This document shows, in pieces, positions 23,397-35,100 of a DNA stretch of 64,000 nt. The translations under genes were made by a program, and so were the position numbers. Every line of letters begins with the position of its first letter. Positions within the stretch are counted from its first letter, which is position 1. The DNA lies in NCBI GenBank assembly GCA_022385805.1, contig MU277686.1, positions 70,249 to 134,248 of the forward strand. Direction: 5' to 3'. This stretch comes from Pilatotrama ljubarskyi (Eukaryota > Basidiomycota > Agaricomycetes > Polyporales > Polyporaceae). The notes beneath the pieces are model-generated. The model made no database searches, was not told the origin of the DNA, and saw nothing but the letters and a program-made list of their open reading frames with translations.

Positions 23397-24088
23397 GTGG
23401 CCATGATAGCGTAATCCTGAGGACGGGTACCGATTGCCTTGTACTTGATGTTTAGTACTATCTATATACCGTTTTCAACAACAGAGAATCCTCCACCCGC
23501 CACCACCATGAGACGATGCATCAAGTTAATCACTGTATGTACCAGGCAAAGAGAGTCTTTCCACTACCCAACTTCTTCGTACTTATGCTGCCCACCTTGT
23601 GTTGCTATTCCCCGAACACGAGCGGGTTCATGGTCAGCACTTGCGTTGGTTTACAGTATTTCTGCCCTGCGACGTCTTGGTAAAGCGACTGCCACCTATC
23701 GTATCTTGTCCCCAGCCAACATAGACATCGACCACGGTACATGACGGCCCTGGCGTCGGCCCTGACGGTCTGATGGCACCGCATCTCCACTTGCTTCGGG
23801 CCGCGGACGTTAGGCCACAGCGCCCGGCCAATACCAGCCAATACCATCCGTCGACTCCTCCGTCGAGTCGTCGTCGGTCGACATGTACCTACTCTAACGG
23901 CGAGTGGCCGAGTCCGGCCCGCCAAGCGGTATACATCCAACCGGGCGGCTTGCCGGGCGGGCCCTAAATGTAGGCGGCCCGGCGGACCGAGTCGGTCCCC
24001 TGCGAGAGTGCCTCCGCCTCATAAGGTCGCCTCCTCGCTCGGAAAGCATCCTTCGCCCCCCTCTCCCTACCCTCTTTGTCCTCTCGCC
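23397..24088. other. Intergenic region and promoter of the aldolase gene
   Basis: No gene recognised. The right 200 nt are rich in CCG/CGG triplets and hold the palindrome listed separately. Confidence 0.45.
23984..23998. promoter_or_regulatory. Inverted repeat, possible operator
   Basis: GGACCGA and TCGGTCC form a 7-bp inverted repeat separated by one base, about 90 nt before the aldolase ATG. Such CGG-containing palindromes are typical targets of dimeric Zn2Cys6 regulators. The role here is inferred from sequence alone. Confidence 0.35.
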
Positions 24089-25410
24089 ATGTCTGCGCAC
24101 GCAGGGAGCAACGGTGTCCACGTCAACGGTGTTAACGGCGTGCACCATGTGAACGGGACGAACGGGATCTCGAGCGCCTCGCGCCCGTTGACGCCCGGCA
24201 TCTACGCGCCGATCCCCACATTCTTCCAGCCGGACACTGAGGACCTCGGTGAGAGCAACTCGGCGAGTATCAGGAGGATTCTGTGCTGACCGGTCTTGCG
24301 CCCATGTAGATTTGGACTCGTTCACCGCGCATGTGGTACGAGTGGCGAAGTCAGGCGTCCGCCCGCTGCTCGCCGGCTCGATGGGTGAAGCGCACCACCT
24401 GTCGCATGCCGAGCGCGTCGTCCTCATCAAGGCAGCGCGTCGAGCACTAGATCAGGCTGGTCTTACCAGCACCCCTATTGTTGCTGGAACTGGTGCGGGT
24501 TCCACGCGCGATACCGTCGAGCTGTGCAAAGAGGCGGCGCAGGCGGGCGCAGACTACGCGATCGTCATCGCGAGCGGGTACTATGCCGGCGCGTTGAGCC
24601 GCAAGGCCTTGAAGGCCTTCTTCACGGAGGTCTCTCAGAAGAGTCCTATCCCTGTGATCATTTATAACTGTACGTACCTTCCGCCTTGCTCGTCATGAAC
24701 CACTGCGCTGACACAGCTTCGTCTCAGATCCTGGTGCCAGTGGCGGCATCGACCTCGATTCTGACCTCATCACCGAGCTTGCGACGGAATGTCCCAACCT
24801 TGCCGGCGTAAAGCTGACGTACGTCCTTGATGTCCTGACTTCCAGATAGTACTCAGTCTGATATATCTTTTCCAGCTGCGGAAACGTCGGGAAGCTTACT
24901 CGGATTTGCGCAACCGTCTCCGACCCGTCCTTCGCCTCTCAGCGCCCTCGTCTGGACCCCAACGCCCCCTTCCTCGTTCTTGGCGGGTTCATCGACTTCA
25001 TCCTCCCCTCCACATTCGTAAACGCACACGGTGCCATCACCGGCCTTGCCAACGTTGCTCCTGTAGGTGTCTCCGCTGTCGAAGAGCGCGTGCCAGACCT
25101 GACGAATGATCCTCAGTATACCATCCAGAGGCTCTACGAGCTCTCAGAAGCAACGCGCACGGACCTGTCGCTCCTCCCCGAGGCACAGAGGCTCCAGGGC
25201 ATCGTCGCTCGCGCAGACTTCACCATCGCGAAAGCTGGGATCTCGGGCACGAAAGCGTTGCTCGAGAAGCTCTACGGCTATGGTGGGAATCCCCGCAAGC
25301 CGCTGCCCCCAATTGAGCCTGAAGTTCTTGCTGCGTTGTGGGAGCATCCGCACACGCAGGATATTGTCCGAGTAGAGCGAGAACTCAGCGGGAAAGTTGC
25401 GGCGGCATAA
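24089..25410 (+). CDS. Dihydrodipicolinate synthase superfamily aldolase
   Basis: This is a TIM-barrel class I aldolase or lyase of the DHDPS/N-acetylneuraminate lyase superfamily. Fungi do not use the diaminopimelate lysine route, so a keto-acid aldolase is more likely, such as 4-hydroxy-2-oxoglutarate or 2-keto-3-deoxygalactonate aldolase. Five exons (24089-24248, 24310-24669, 24728-24818, 24876-25062, 25117-25410) give 363 residues with consistent phases. Visible marks are YAPIPTFF at the barrel start, GSMGEAHHLSHAER, the active-site tyrosine in PVIIYN and the Schiff-base lysine in AGVKLTCGN. The fourth intron (25063-25116, 54 nt) stays open if retained, but removing it restores the family ANVAP segment joined to a helix. 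The first 35 residues are an odd Val-Asn-Gly-His repeat and do not look like a mitochondrial presequence. The substrate cannot be told from sequence. Confidence 0.88.
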
Positions 25411-28400
25411 GGACGAGTGCCGTCTATGTTACTGTCGAAGGGTCGGGCCTGGGCGGACGTTGCTGACTTGGCCATAATGGAAACAGGTTGGCCTGTACTG
25501 TATTTGTACTGTAGTTCTATCGTTGCCTGTGTCCGGCACTTTACATCCACTGGAATTATCAGCACGTTGATACGGTCTCATTCTAGGGCTAATCATTGAA
25601 ACTGACTCGAAAGCAGCCTTGCATCGCTCCGTAGGTATGGATGAATGTGGCATATTCGTGAATTACGACACCGCATGAAGGTGTATATAGGCGGCACAGG
25701 CCCGACCTGCCAGGCCGGGGGGCCGCATATCGTCGTCTTGACCAGGAGGCAGCGAACTCGCAATCCAGGCATTTCCGGCGCATAAACAGACAAGGCTTGT
25801 CGTTCTGCTGGGGGCAAGTGGTGAAATGGTTCGTATTCCGCTGCACCTGTGACATGGGCAGAACAAGGTAAAGACAGTCCGGCACCGACCAAAGTCTACG
25901 CGGCTGCTGCAGGCTCTCTTGCTACGGAGAGTCAACGCAACAGCTGTACTCGACCCAAAGCGACCAGGCAGACCATGCAGGAACCGTAAACCCCTCGCCC
26001 CTGTTACTCCGGTCGCCTGGCTCGCCCGACGCCTTGTAGCCGGTACGTCCTCGAGGAGTGAACGTAACTGCGTGCTATCTCCGGCAGATAGAATGCAGAT
26101 AGAGGTGGAAAACGTGGTGAGCAGCGTCGAGAGCGTCATGAGCTCATGGAGGCGGAAAGCAAACTGTAGCGCAGTTCCCAGTCGCGCAGGCTGCGTGCGA
26201 GCGATGCGCGTCTTTACGTACGATATCGCTGGCGCGCATCGGCAACCGTGTATGGTCACTCTCTATACCGGATGCCTGGAACTTTGAGTCTATTTGCACC
26301 AGTCGTGTCTCCGAGTTTGACCAGGTTGATGCAACCACGAGGTTCAGGATACGTTGGCGCAGCAAGAAAGTTGCCCTCCGTATGAGCAGAGGAAACGGAA
26401 CAGCGAAGCTCAGTCGGGCACTACGCATGTTCCGGTTCACACTGCGTCCACTTCGCCCCGCTGGCGCACGCAAGCCATGGATTTGCCTCATGAAATGGTC
26501 CGTGCCAGAATCTAGCCACCTGACTGCCACTGGTCGCTGGTGTAACCAAAAGGGCTCTCAACCTGCTCATCGGGCTCCGTACATATGACGGACTGGATGT
26601 CGAAGGCAACCATTTCAAGCAATTCATCTACTACAGGGTGCCACTGGTGGAGCCGCACCATGTGGTAGGGACCCTCGAGCGAGAAGATAACCACTCATGG
26701 GTGAGTCTTCTGATCCGATAGCAAGGCATACGTCTCGGACGGTGATACCATGGTCTGGGCTCTTCCATTCTCATGGTATGTACCAGCATGAATGCCCGTG
26801 TGGCAGGGTGTTCATACTCGTACATATGAGAATGGGGACCCAGACCATTGTAAAGCCGTCAGAGCGAGTATAATCCTCGCATGGGCAGCATATAACAGCG
26901 CATAATGCTCACCTATGTGCGGAGGCCGCCCCTTCAACGGGTCGAGTTGCTCCGCTGCCGATGCAGTGCGCTGCACCTTGGGTCTGAGAGGTCCGAGGGA
27001 TTGCCGCGGCGGATTGAGGATGTCAAGACGCCGCGGTCCACCGCTTTTATAGAGCGATGGACTGGGTCCGACTCCGGAGGACTGCGCCAAACTTGCAAAT
27101 TTCGCGGATTATCGATGCTATTGACGTACCTGCGGGGAGAAATTGCGGCCGAGTTGGGCACAGCGAGATTAGTACGAGATCTTCAGGGACGTGCGCGCGT
27201 GTCTCGCATCCCCGTTCGTCTACCAGAGGCTCCGTGCTGAGGAGCGGCGAACGCGAGGCTTGTTGATGTCCCTCTGCAGCAGATCCCACCGGTCAGTGCG
27301 CCCCGGGCCAATCGACGGTTCGACGAGGTGCACTTACTGTCGTCGGCAGGGTCCACCGCGGCCGTTCTCCCGACGGAGAAGGCAATTGTCCTTCCGCCAC
27401 TGTGGCCGCTACTCATTCTTCCGGCACGCCATCGAGATACACGAGTAGACTTCTCGTACACTCCCCGCCGTTCATTGGACGCGGATAGTCTCATGGCCAT
27501 CGATAGCGGGGTCGCGGAGTCGGTAAAGGACAACATGACCACCAGGCAGGAGACGGCGTTGCACGGATGTTCTTCCCGGAAAATCGAAATCGAGTGCGAA
27601 GCTCAAGGCCAGCAGTGGTGGGAGCGAACGAGGATAGCCAGCGAGGCTTCAGACTGTATTTTACCGGACCGACAAGGAGCCTGTTAGACACAGGGTCGAG
27701 AGGGTGCGGGAGCGGACTCCGCGACTTGCAACTCCGAGGTGCGAACCGATCCGGGGGGCGCACCGTTTGGAATTGAACCGGCCCCTCTCCGATCGTTGAC
27801 TTGGCGGCTCACCTTTGCTGGCTTGCTACCACGACCGCTGTCCGCCAGGGTGCGACCGCCCACTCGTATCGCATGGCTCTCAAGCTTGAACTGGCTGTAG
27901 TTTTCTGTCGTGTCTGCGATGCTCCAGGAGGGCGTATCGCGTGATATCCACGGACCACGGTCATGCTTGGCCAAACTACCCCTTGCTCCGACTTCCCGCA
28001 CAGCGTCAGCACTATTCGCTCCTCTCCGCCAAGGAAAGCTACGCTGTTCCTCCCCAAACGCGATGCAAGGACGCCCTCTTCCGCTATTCAAACGTATGAG
28101 ACTCTGCGAAGCTCATCGCCGACAGCGGTAGTCAAATTGCCAATACCGTCCTCTGCGTGCGGATCGACAGGCGCGCGCTCCATGCTCTCTGGTCACTCAT
28201 CGGATCTGCACTTCCCTCAGAGGAAATGGCAGCGGGTGGGCTGGTTTACTGAAGCCTTGCGGCTGATAGCCGCGAGTCAACGGATGTACGGGTGAACCTT
28301 CCAGTGGCGTCTGCTCCAGGTCAGTCCGAACTCGGATTTCCTAACTCGGTCTTCATCCGAACCTGCCTGGCCATTCCTTGCATGGGCCCTAGCGGTTATC

Positions 28401-28567
28401 CCATATCCTACAGCCGATGAAGACGGCAATGCATGACATGTCGGGAAAGCTAGTGGCCTCGTATGCGACCCTCCAGCATTTATTAAGGTGAGTTAATCGT
28501 CGTTAGTTGTATCTCAACTCCTCGTGCCATCCACGACATCAACCACCACCCATAAACGACCTTCGCC
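25411..28567. other. Gene-poor 3.2 kb region
   Basis: No recognised gene. It contains the fold-back repeat listed below. An unidentified open frame at 26512-26694 (-) and a coding-like plus-strand frame at 27241-27687, preceded by an in-frame stop, could be remnants of decayed genes. I could not connect them by splicing. Confidence 0.45.
26750..26848. repeat. Imperfect inverted repeat (fold-back, about 100 nt)
   Basis: The two halves are near-complementary. Both contain ATGGTCTGGG followed by CATTCTCAT, ATGTAC and ATGAA blocks, one on each strand, meeting near 26799 with a loop of a few bases. Weaker complementarity continues outward to roughly 26700 and 26913. It could be a miniature fold-back element, an inverted duplication or a hairpin RNA source. 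No target-site duplication was identified. Confidence 0.65.
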
Positions 28568-29349
28568 ATGCCAAGTCTCACTATTGACGTTCTTCCTTTG
28601 AAGACGCCCACGAGGGTTCGTGTTCCTCTCATGGCAGCGAATTCTGACGTTTACGTACGGAACAACAGCCTGCTCTACTTCGTCAAGGTCGATCGCCTCC
28701 TCATGCAGATGCGGTTGTGTCTATGCTGCGGTCTCTGACAGTCGATGACGACTACTTCCATCGGCGAGCCCTCCGCAAGCTATGCACCCAGAAAACGCCC
28801 ATAGACGATTTCCTGCCGCAAGCGAGCGAAATCATTCCGGGGCTCTTTGTGAGCGACGTGTACACGGCAACCTCTCCCTCAGTCATCCAGCGTCTCGGCA
28901 TAACGCACGTCGCCTCGGTCGTCAGCAAGCCGCTCTACCGATACACCAAGCCGATACAACACCTCTGCGTCCCGGTCGACGATAAGGAGGACGCGAACCT
29001 GCTGGACTACCTCGACTCCACCGTGAAGTGGCTTCGTGACGCGCTGAACGGCGGTGGGCGCGTGCTCGTGCACTGCGTCTGGGGCATGAGCCGCAGTGCG
29101 ACCGTCGCCATTGCCTATCTGATCGTCGCACGGGGCATGACGCTCGACCATGCACTCAAGGTCGCGCGATCTAGGCGGCGCGTCATCCGGCCCAATGCCG
29201 GGTTCATGTCGCAGCTCAAGATATACGAGAAGGTCACCAGGCTGAGGGAGGCGCACGCGCGCGCAGCAACGAAGTTGCCAAAGGAGCTCATTTTTGACCT
29301 CGAGCTCGGTGCGCTGACACGCCGTCAGAGGCTCGCCGCTCCGCCATGA
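28568..29349 (+). CDS. Dual-specificity protein phosphatase
   Basis: This enzyme would dephosphorylate phosphotyrosine and phosphoserine/threonine through a cysteinyl-phosphate intermediate. Two exons (28568-28615 and 28669-29349) are joined across a 53-nt intron, giving 242 residues. The signature loop HCVWGMSRS contains catalytic Cys152 and the phosphate-binding arginine. The likely general acid is Asp120 or Asp121, in VPVDDKEDANL. The domain spans about residues 60-205 and begins IIPGLFVSDVYTA. There is no extra docking or membrane domain, so it is an atypical, small DUSP; the substrate is unknown. I included exon 1 because without it the first ATG (28723) would lack an upstream promoter context, and the 28616 donor and 28668 acceptor join in frame. 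It stands alone between gene-poor stretches. Confidence 0.9.
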
Positions 29350-30206
29350 GCATTCGCAACGTTAGCGGCACCGATGGGTGCAGTCATGTAACTCCATACA
29401 CCCGCTTCCGCGAACGTTATGGACTTGCGATTGAGAAATGCATTAGCTTGCCGGTCCTTCTCTGTTTCAGGACCTGCAGGTAGAAGCAGGGTGCGCAACT
29501 TCGACCCCGACATCAGCCTTCACCGCACCTCATGAGCGGACATGCACGGGTACACTGGTCTTGTAACGCGTACCTTCGAGGTGACGTGTCCCGATCAACT
29601 GCGCACCGTAGCGGATTTTGAAGTGCTGCCAGCAGTATGCCCTATGTATGCGGATCTCGGCGGTGTAGGCCTATCCATTGGCTCGAATCCCAAGATGCGG
29701 GTGCGCAAGCCGCAATTTGCAGATCATGCTGCTAGAAAAGTATCCGAAGTACGTGGTCTGAAACCGTTGTCCTCCTGGCAGCTCGGCAGCTGACGATCCC
29801 TACTGCCAGAACCGACATGAATACTCAAATAGCCTAAGCCACGTCCCGCGCACGGGACGCGTGCCAATCGATATAATAGTACGTGCATTCCGTAACAAGC
29901 AAACCCGTCAACCGCAGACACGGTTGTACGTTGACCTCAGCCGGATATCATTGGCGGCTCTCATCAGATCCCCGCCCTTACAGTCGCATAGTCGCCCTCG
30001 ATCACCGCAGGGTGCTGGACAACACGCGCATCTGGTGTGCTCGTATACCCGATGCAGTCACTGCAACTCCGACCACGAAAACGTTGCCCACTATAGAAGT
30101 ACACATAGCAAAGACAGGAGGCTTGAACTCGAGAAGAGCCGACGTGGCGGCGGGTGTATGGTAGGGCACGACTGTGAATCGAGGCAAGCGCCAACCTCCC
30201 GGGATT
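29350..30206. other. Intergenic region
   Basis: Nothing recognised. An 83-codon plus-strand open frame at 29542-29793 has no known domain. Confidence 0.5.
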
Positions 30207-31823
30207 CTACTGCGACCGCTTGCTGTCGACCTCGTACACGCCCGCTCCCGCACGCTTCTCGTTCGAGCTCCGGTCCGAGCTGACTCGCTCCCCAGTGCCG
30301 TTGTTCAATACCTCGCCTTCTTCTGCCGCTCCCATGACGCCCGCAGGTCTGTAGTCGGGGGCGTAGAAGTATAGAGCGGGCAGGGCTACCAGGAGTGCGC
30401 CGACAATGTTGCCAAGATAGGCTGCAATCAAGGACCTGGAGAAAGTATCATCAGCACGATGGCGCACGAGACACGCTGTTAAGACGCACTTGCGGATATA
30501 CTGCGCCACAGTCAACTGGAGCCGGGATCAGAAGATGTCTAAGAGAGGGGAAGACAGGAGAGGCTCACGTCTGCGCCGAAGAGGATTCCAAGGGGCACCG
30601 AGAACATGTTCGCCACGACTTGCACGGCACGTAAGTCGAGGCTATCACACCTCAATCGTTCATGACTCACCGTGATCATACCCGCAAGTGACGAAGATCT
30701 GGCAGATGGAAACAGAGTTGGCGGTAAGTCCGATGGAGGGTGTGGAGACGAACGTACCATAATCGGGACCCAGATAGCAACGATCTTTCGACCCAAGATC
30801 AGCATGATTGTCTCGCTGCTGATATGCTGTCGAACATACCTTTGAGACGGTGTCCCGAGCCCCGGCCGCTTGCTGAAGGTACGTTGTATGGCGTAAGTTC
30901 GCGTTCGCGGAGGTGAAGCACCGTCACATACCCAGACAGCCACGCAGACCAACCAATTGCAGCCAATACCCCTCAGGAAGATCTGGTGCCATTCGGGGTC
31001 GGCCGCCTTGTGCCTGCAATTGGTGTGAGCTGTGCGGGGCTATGTATCGACGCCGCCTGACGCACATTGCGAACGTCACGGCGTACGTGTCGTACGGTGG
31101 AGTCGAGATTATCCCAGTATCTGCACGCTAGAGTGAGTCAATCGCATCTTTCGAAGGCAGGAACGGGGCTCACACTTGGTGAGGACAGCAGCGAAGAACA
31201 GGCTGCCACATAAATTGCCGAAGGTCACTGCACATCGCAAGTCCGGTGGGTCAACGTGCGGACGCAGTATGCTTGTGACATACCAATGATCCAGTTGTAC
31301 GGCAATCCCCACCATGGGACAGCGCCTTTGATGCATGCCATAGGATAGATCTGGATGAATAGAGTGAGCACTGCTGTGACAAAACCACAGATATGTCGAG
31401 CGATACTGACCATCATGTTGCTCGTCAATAGTTCTTGACCTTGCAGTACGATCCTGACATACTAGTGTCGTCTCACCGCACTCCGATCCTATGTAACTGG
31501 AAATGCTCACATTATGAGGCCCACGGGGAAAACAGCCCCGCCGAAGAACTTCACCAAACCCGGGTTGGACTGGTTGATGCCCCCAGAGCCGCCGGCCACG
31601 ATCTCTGAAAGAAGACCTCCAAAGGACAGCATGACACCCGCCGCCACCTGTGCGTGCCAAGGCCACTCAATTCCGCGGACATCATGCTTGGCGCAAGCTA
31701 TCGACTCACTGATTTGAAGAAGACGATGTCAGCACGCGTCCTATGCTTCACAACGCCATGCTCGATCATCGCCACCGCGACCTGGGTCGGCTTGAGGGTG
31801 CTGGGTGGGTCGAGGCTAGCCAT
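30207..31823 (-). CDS. Formate/nitrite transporter (FNT/FocA-NirC family)
   Basis: FNT proteins are pentameric membrane channels for small monovalent anions. In Aspergillus nidulans the family member NitA carries nitrite, so nitrite or formate is the likely substrate. Thirteen exons between 31823 and 30207 give 314 residues, and every intron phase agrees. Six helices are visible. Family signatures include GGAVFPVGLIM, then QELLTSNMM, VPWWGLPYNWII, VTFGNLCGSLFFAA, GCNWLVCVAVW, VANMFSVPLGI and SLIAAYLGNIVGALLVALPA. The C-terminal 60 residues are hydrophilic and cytoplasmic. Introns are unusually dense: twelve of 52-62 nt. A TATA box lies about 90 nt upstream. No nitrate or nitrite reductase gene is nearby, so context does not settle the substrate. 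Confidence 0.93.
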
Positions 31824-32632
31824 GTCTGCTGCGTGCGCTCGTAAGGCGGGACTGCGAGACAGAGAAGATGAGGGCCGGGGCGCGGGTGGGAAGTCTTCTG
31901 ACAGTTGACTATATAGCTCGCTGCTGACGCCTACAGGCGTCTGAAAGAATCACCACTTTGCGAACCGTATCACCAAATTAGCCAGGGCTGAGAAACAACG
32001 GTCCCGCGTGGCCAGGAATCAGAAGACTCATGCCCGAAGCGTTTGTATGTTCAGAGCGTAACCGAGACAAGCGTGCCATCGGTCGAGCAAGACCACTGAA
32101 GATGCTCGGCAGTTAGGGAGGCAGCGAAGTTGAGCGTGCTTCACTGCCCTTCACGTCAGTCTTATGAGCGGCCTGTCACCATGTAAGCATGAGCAACAGT
32201 TGATGACTGCCCTCCGGTGCCACAAGCTAAGCCTGCAGTACCAACGCAGGGTCTGCCCGCCCCGGCTATGGCGGAGGGACGGCTCATCATGCGGGGTGTG
32301 GGGGAAATGATCATTATACCCGGTGACCCGGCATTTGATGGGCGCACGTCCCTGAGAGTCCGTGCAACTTCGAAGCGCAAAGAAGCGCAGTCCCTGGATC
32401 TTTAGATAGACGATGCTATTCGTCAGCGACTCCGTTTCGAACCTGTGAGCTCTGCGGTCCTTGTCTGTGGGCCTAACATCGCTAACATATCTCCAGACGG
32501 TGGACATGACACAGGGCAGCGGTGCTGAGCGCGAAGGGTATCCGGAAAGCAATCGACGAACCCCACGCCTGTCAAGAGCAAGCGGGGTGCACTGTTGGAG
32601 GCCCGCAGGCTCGCCGTTGAGCTCATATAACA
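31824..32632. other. Intergenic region
   Basis: Contains the FNT promoter at its left end. Otherwise no gene or repeat was recognised. Confidence 0.5.
31910..31916 (-). promoter_or_regulatory. TATA box of the FNT transporter gene
   Basis: Read on the minus strand this is CTATATA, about 90 nt before ATG 31823. Confidence 0.5.
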
Positions 32633-33652
32633 TCAGTGACGTGGGACTGACTGACTGTACTGACAGCAACAACGGACCCTGCTATCACCACTCCCGCCGC
32701 AGATGCTCAGGCCAGTATTTGTCGGGGTCGTCGACGTTATCGCAGGGGCCTCCACATATTCGAGAGCCCCGGCACTGCAGGCTTTTCGTAGAGCTGATAA
32801 CAGAATGGGATTCTCCGACCTAGGCTGTACAGCCAGAGTTCGGAGGGCCGGCAAAGCAGGAGGATTAGCAGCGATGACGTCGCGCAACTCCCCGACTGTC
32901 GAGTCGCGAGCGTGAAATATTCGGAGGAGAGCGAGCCGAGGCGCGAGCTTGGCCCAGACAGGCAGAGTCTTCCGCCATAGCAGACGCTTTGTTCGTCCGT
33001 CTACGAGGTAGAGACGCTCCAGACAGGGGAATGGTGGCGCGGCAGTTACGGCTGCTAGGTCGAGAGGCTTGCCCGCAGCATAGAAGCTGATGTTGGACAA
33101 CTCAACCCAGTCCTCTTGACGGCTGGGCTCGTCTGGCAACCGGACGAACATGCGGTCGTCCTCCAAGAGTGTGAGCTCGCGGAGGGCCGAGAGCGTACAT
33201 CGAACGAAAGGAAGAGGAATTATGTGAGACTGCACAATGGTCAAGGTCTCGAGATGAGAGCCTATGAGGGCAAAGAGACGCGACATGAGGTCCACGAAAC
33301 GCGCGTTCCAGTCGTCCTTCCCATCACGCCATGAGTGGAAGTCGCGCATGTGGTATGACCCTCCCAGGAGGATGACGTCCGTCTCTCCAGGCAGGAAGGA
33401 TAGCAGGAGGTGGCGTACGTGAGGCGCATCATGTTTCTCGGCAGATGCGGAGGAAAGGACAGCCTCATAGCAGCCTAGGAATGTCTGGACATCGCGCAGC
33501 TTCGAGAGGCGCACGGTGTGAAAGCGGTATGCAGCGGATGCAGCGCGGATGAGTCGGGAGACGCGTGAGAGGGACGTCGAGGTGAATCCCCCATCGACAC
33601 ACGCAAACTCGAAGACGGGACGCCAGACGTCGATAGGCAATGCATCAGCCAT
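32633..33652 (-). CDS. F-box family protein B, with altered C-terminus
   Basis: A single exon from ATG 33652 encodes about 339 residues. Residues 1-55 are an F-box-like domain (ALPIDVWRPVFEFACVDGG, then a basic LIRAASAAYRFHTVRL), followed by the long family-specific region also present in the genes at 45451 and 47293: VRHLLLSF near 85, LRELTL near 175 and LPVWAKLAPRLALLRI near 255. It probably feeds substrates to an SCF ubiquitin ligase. The annotated C-terminus diverges from the family, but a different frame at about 32690-32745 encodes DPDKYWPEHLRREW and a stop. That matches the paralogue C-terminus EPEYWPQRLTWEW. A one-base frameshift near 32745 is likely; the protein may still be functional. 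TATAAAG at 33803-33809 (minus) is a possible promoter; a second copy is only 4 nt from the ATG. Confidence 0.75.
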   Translation of the reverse strand: MADALPIDVWRPVFEFACVDGGFTSTSLSRVSRLIRAASAAYRFHTVRLSKLRDVQTFLGCYEAVLSSASAEKHDAPHVRHLLLSFLPGETDVILLGGSYHMRDFHSWRDGKDDWNARFVDLMSRLFALIGSHLETLTIVQSHIIPLPFVRCTLSALRELTLLEDDRMFVRLPDEPSRQEDWVELSNISFYAAGKPLDLAAVTAAPPFPCLERLYLVDGRTKRLLWRKTLPVWAKLAPRLALLRIFHARDSTVGELRDVIAANPPALPALRTLAVQPRSENPILLSALRKACSAGALEYVEAPAITSTTPTNTGLSICGGSGDSRVRCCCQYSQSVPRH

Positions 33653-35100
33653 GATCTTTATAGTGCGCACTCAGCCGTGGGCGTTACGGTGCGCAATGGT
33701 CGAGAAGCTCACCTTCCGCTTAAGCAACTTCGACGACAACTTCGGCATATACTTGAGGTGATTGAGGGAAAATGTGAGGACGGGTATCGCATCAAAGAGG
33801 CTCTTTATAGGCCACCAGTGTTGATACCGCAGTCAACGCATGCGATGATACTTGGCCACGACGACGACCGACTGTCGCAAAGCCCAGTCGTCATCACGTT
33901 GTACTTGAGGAGTTCAATCGCCGTTCTACGGCTTCGAAAGGGTTGGTACACCGCATGATGAAAGTTCGGCTTCACAGAAGCGCCGCGATGTAGACGTGTG
34001 CGGGGACTGTGCGGGGCGATGCGATGCTATCCTACTCGCGTGCTGCATTCGAATGTGCACCATGAGGAAGGCATAGCTACGGGACGTCAGTTCGCTTGGA
34101 TCGCACAACTTATGAGGATGTACGGGCAAGGATGCTCAAGCACATCGTATGCCCCTCGTCTGTGGAGTTGACTCATCATAGCATCGACGTGACGGTGCTG
34201 ATTCTCGACATGCGGCCTACAAGCAGCTAGCCGGCCTGGAGCAACTAAAGACGGGCCCATCAGTCCCAACCCACAGACTGAGACTCGGACTGGAGCACGT
34301 CTGGACGTACTATTCCAGATTGTAGATACAACAGCGAGACGTCATGGAGATTGGCCATGTTATGTATCTTGCTCATGGGATGTCATCTGGCGTGCTATAC
34401 CGGATCTGCCCACAAGCCCACGGTTCGCTGGTTGAATCGCGTGCCTAGGGCTTGGGGTAACAGAGTCCCCTCACTTGAATCCTCGCGAGCTCTTGGGAAG
34501 GTTCTGACTGACTAGAGCGTGCCGTGCTGGCACATGGCTGGAAGATCCGCAAGAACCCTGCCTCCAGCTCAACGCGTGCACCCCGGACACGCACCATAGA
34601 ACCTCTCTGGCAGATCGTGTCATGCTGGACGTCCTGGACGGCAACACAACTATGAGGCCAATTGAGTCGGTCTCTCAAAACGCGAGGGCCTCGAGAGAAA
34701 GCCATGGGCAGTGTCCCCGAGCGACCGGTACATGCTTCAAGAAAGCATCGTGAACGTGCAGCCACCCCAGGACAGACAGAAAATGCTCGGGTGATTGTCC
34801 CTGAATATCCCAAGTGCGAAGTGACGCATGTATGCTGAGTTGGAAGTTATTGCGGCATCGGTCGAGCTGGTCGTGGTGGCCGTCGGTGAGGAAGCGAGAG
34901 ACCGCCCGACGCCCAGCCGAGCTCGAGGGCGCTTTGCCCGTAACCGCCGTGATTCCCTCCCCCATCCGCCAGCTCGCAAACTTCCTGTATTATACCCCAA
35001 ATACCTGCTTTCGAGCATCCGACTCTCTTTTGAAACCACCACTCTCTGAGTCCGGGATAATCTGCTAGGAAGGAACCACGATACCCACAGTCTTACCTCC
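33653..35100. other. Intergenic region between divergent genes
   Basis: This holds the promoters of F-box gene B and of the WW-MyTH4-RhoGAP gene. No further gene was recognised. Confidence 0.5.
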
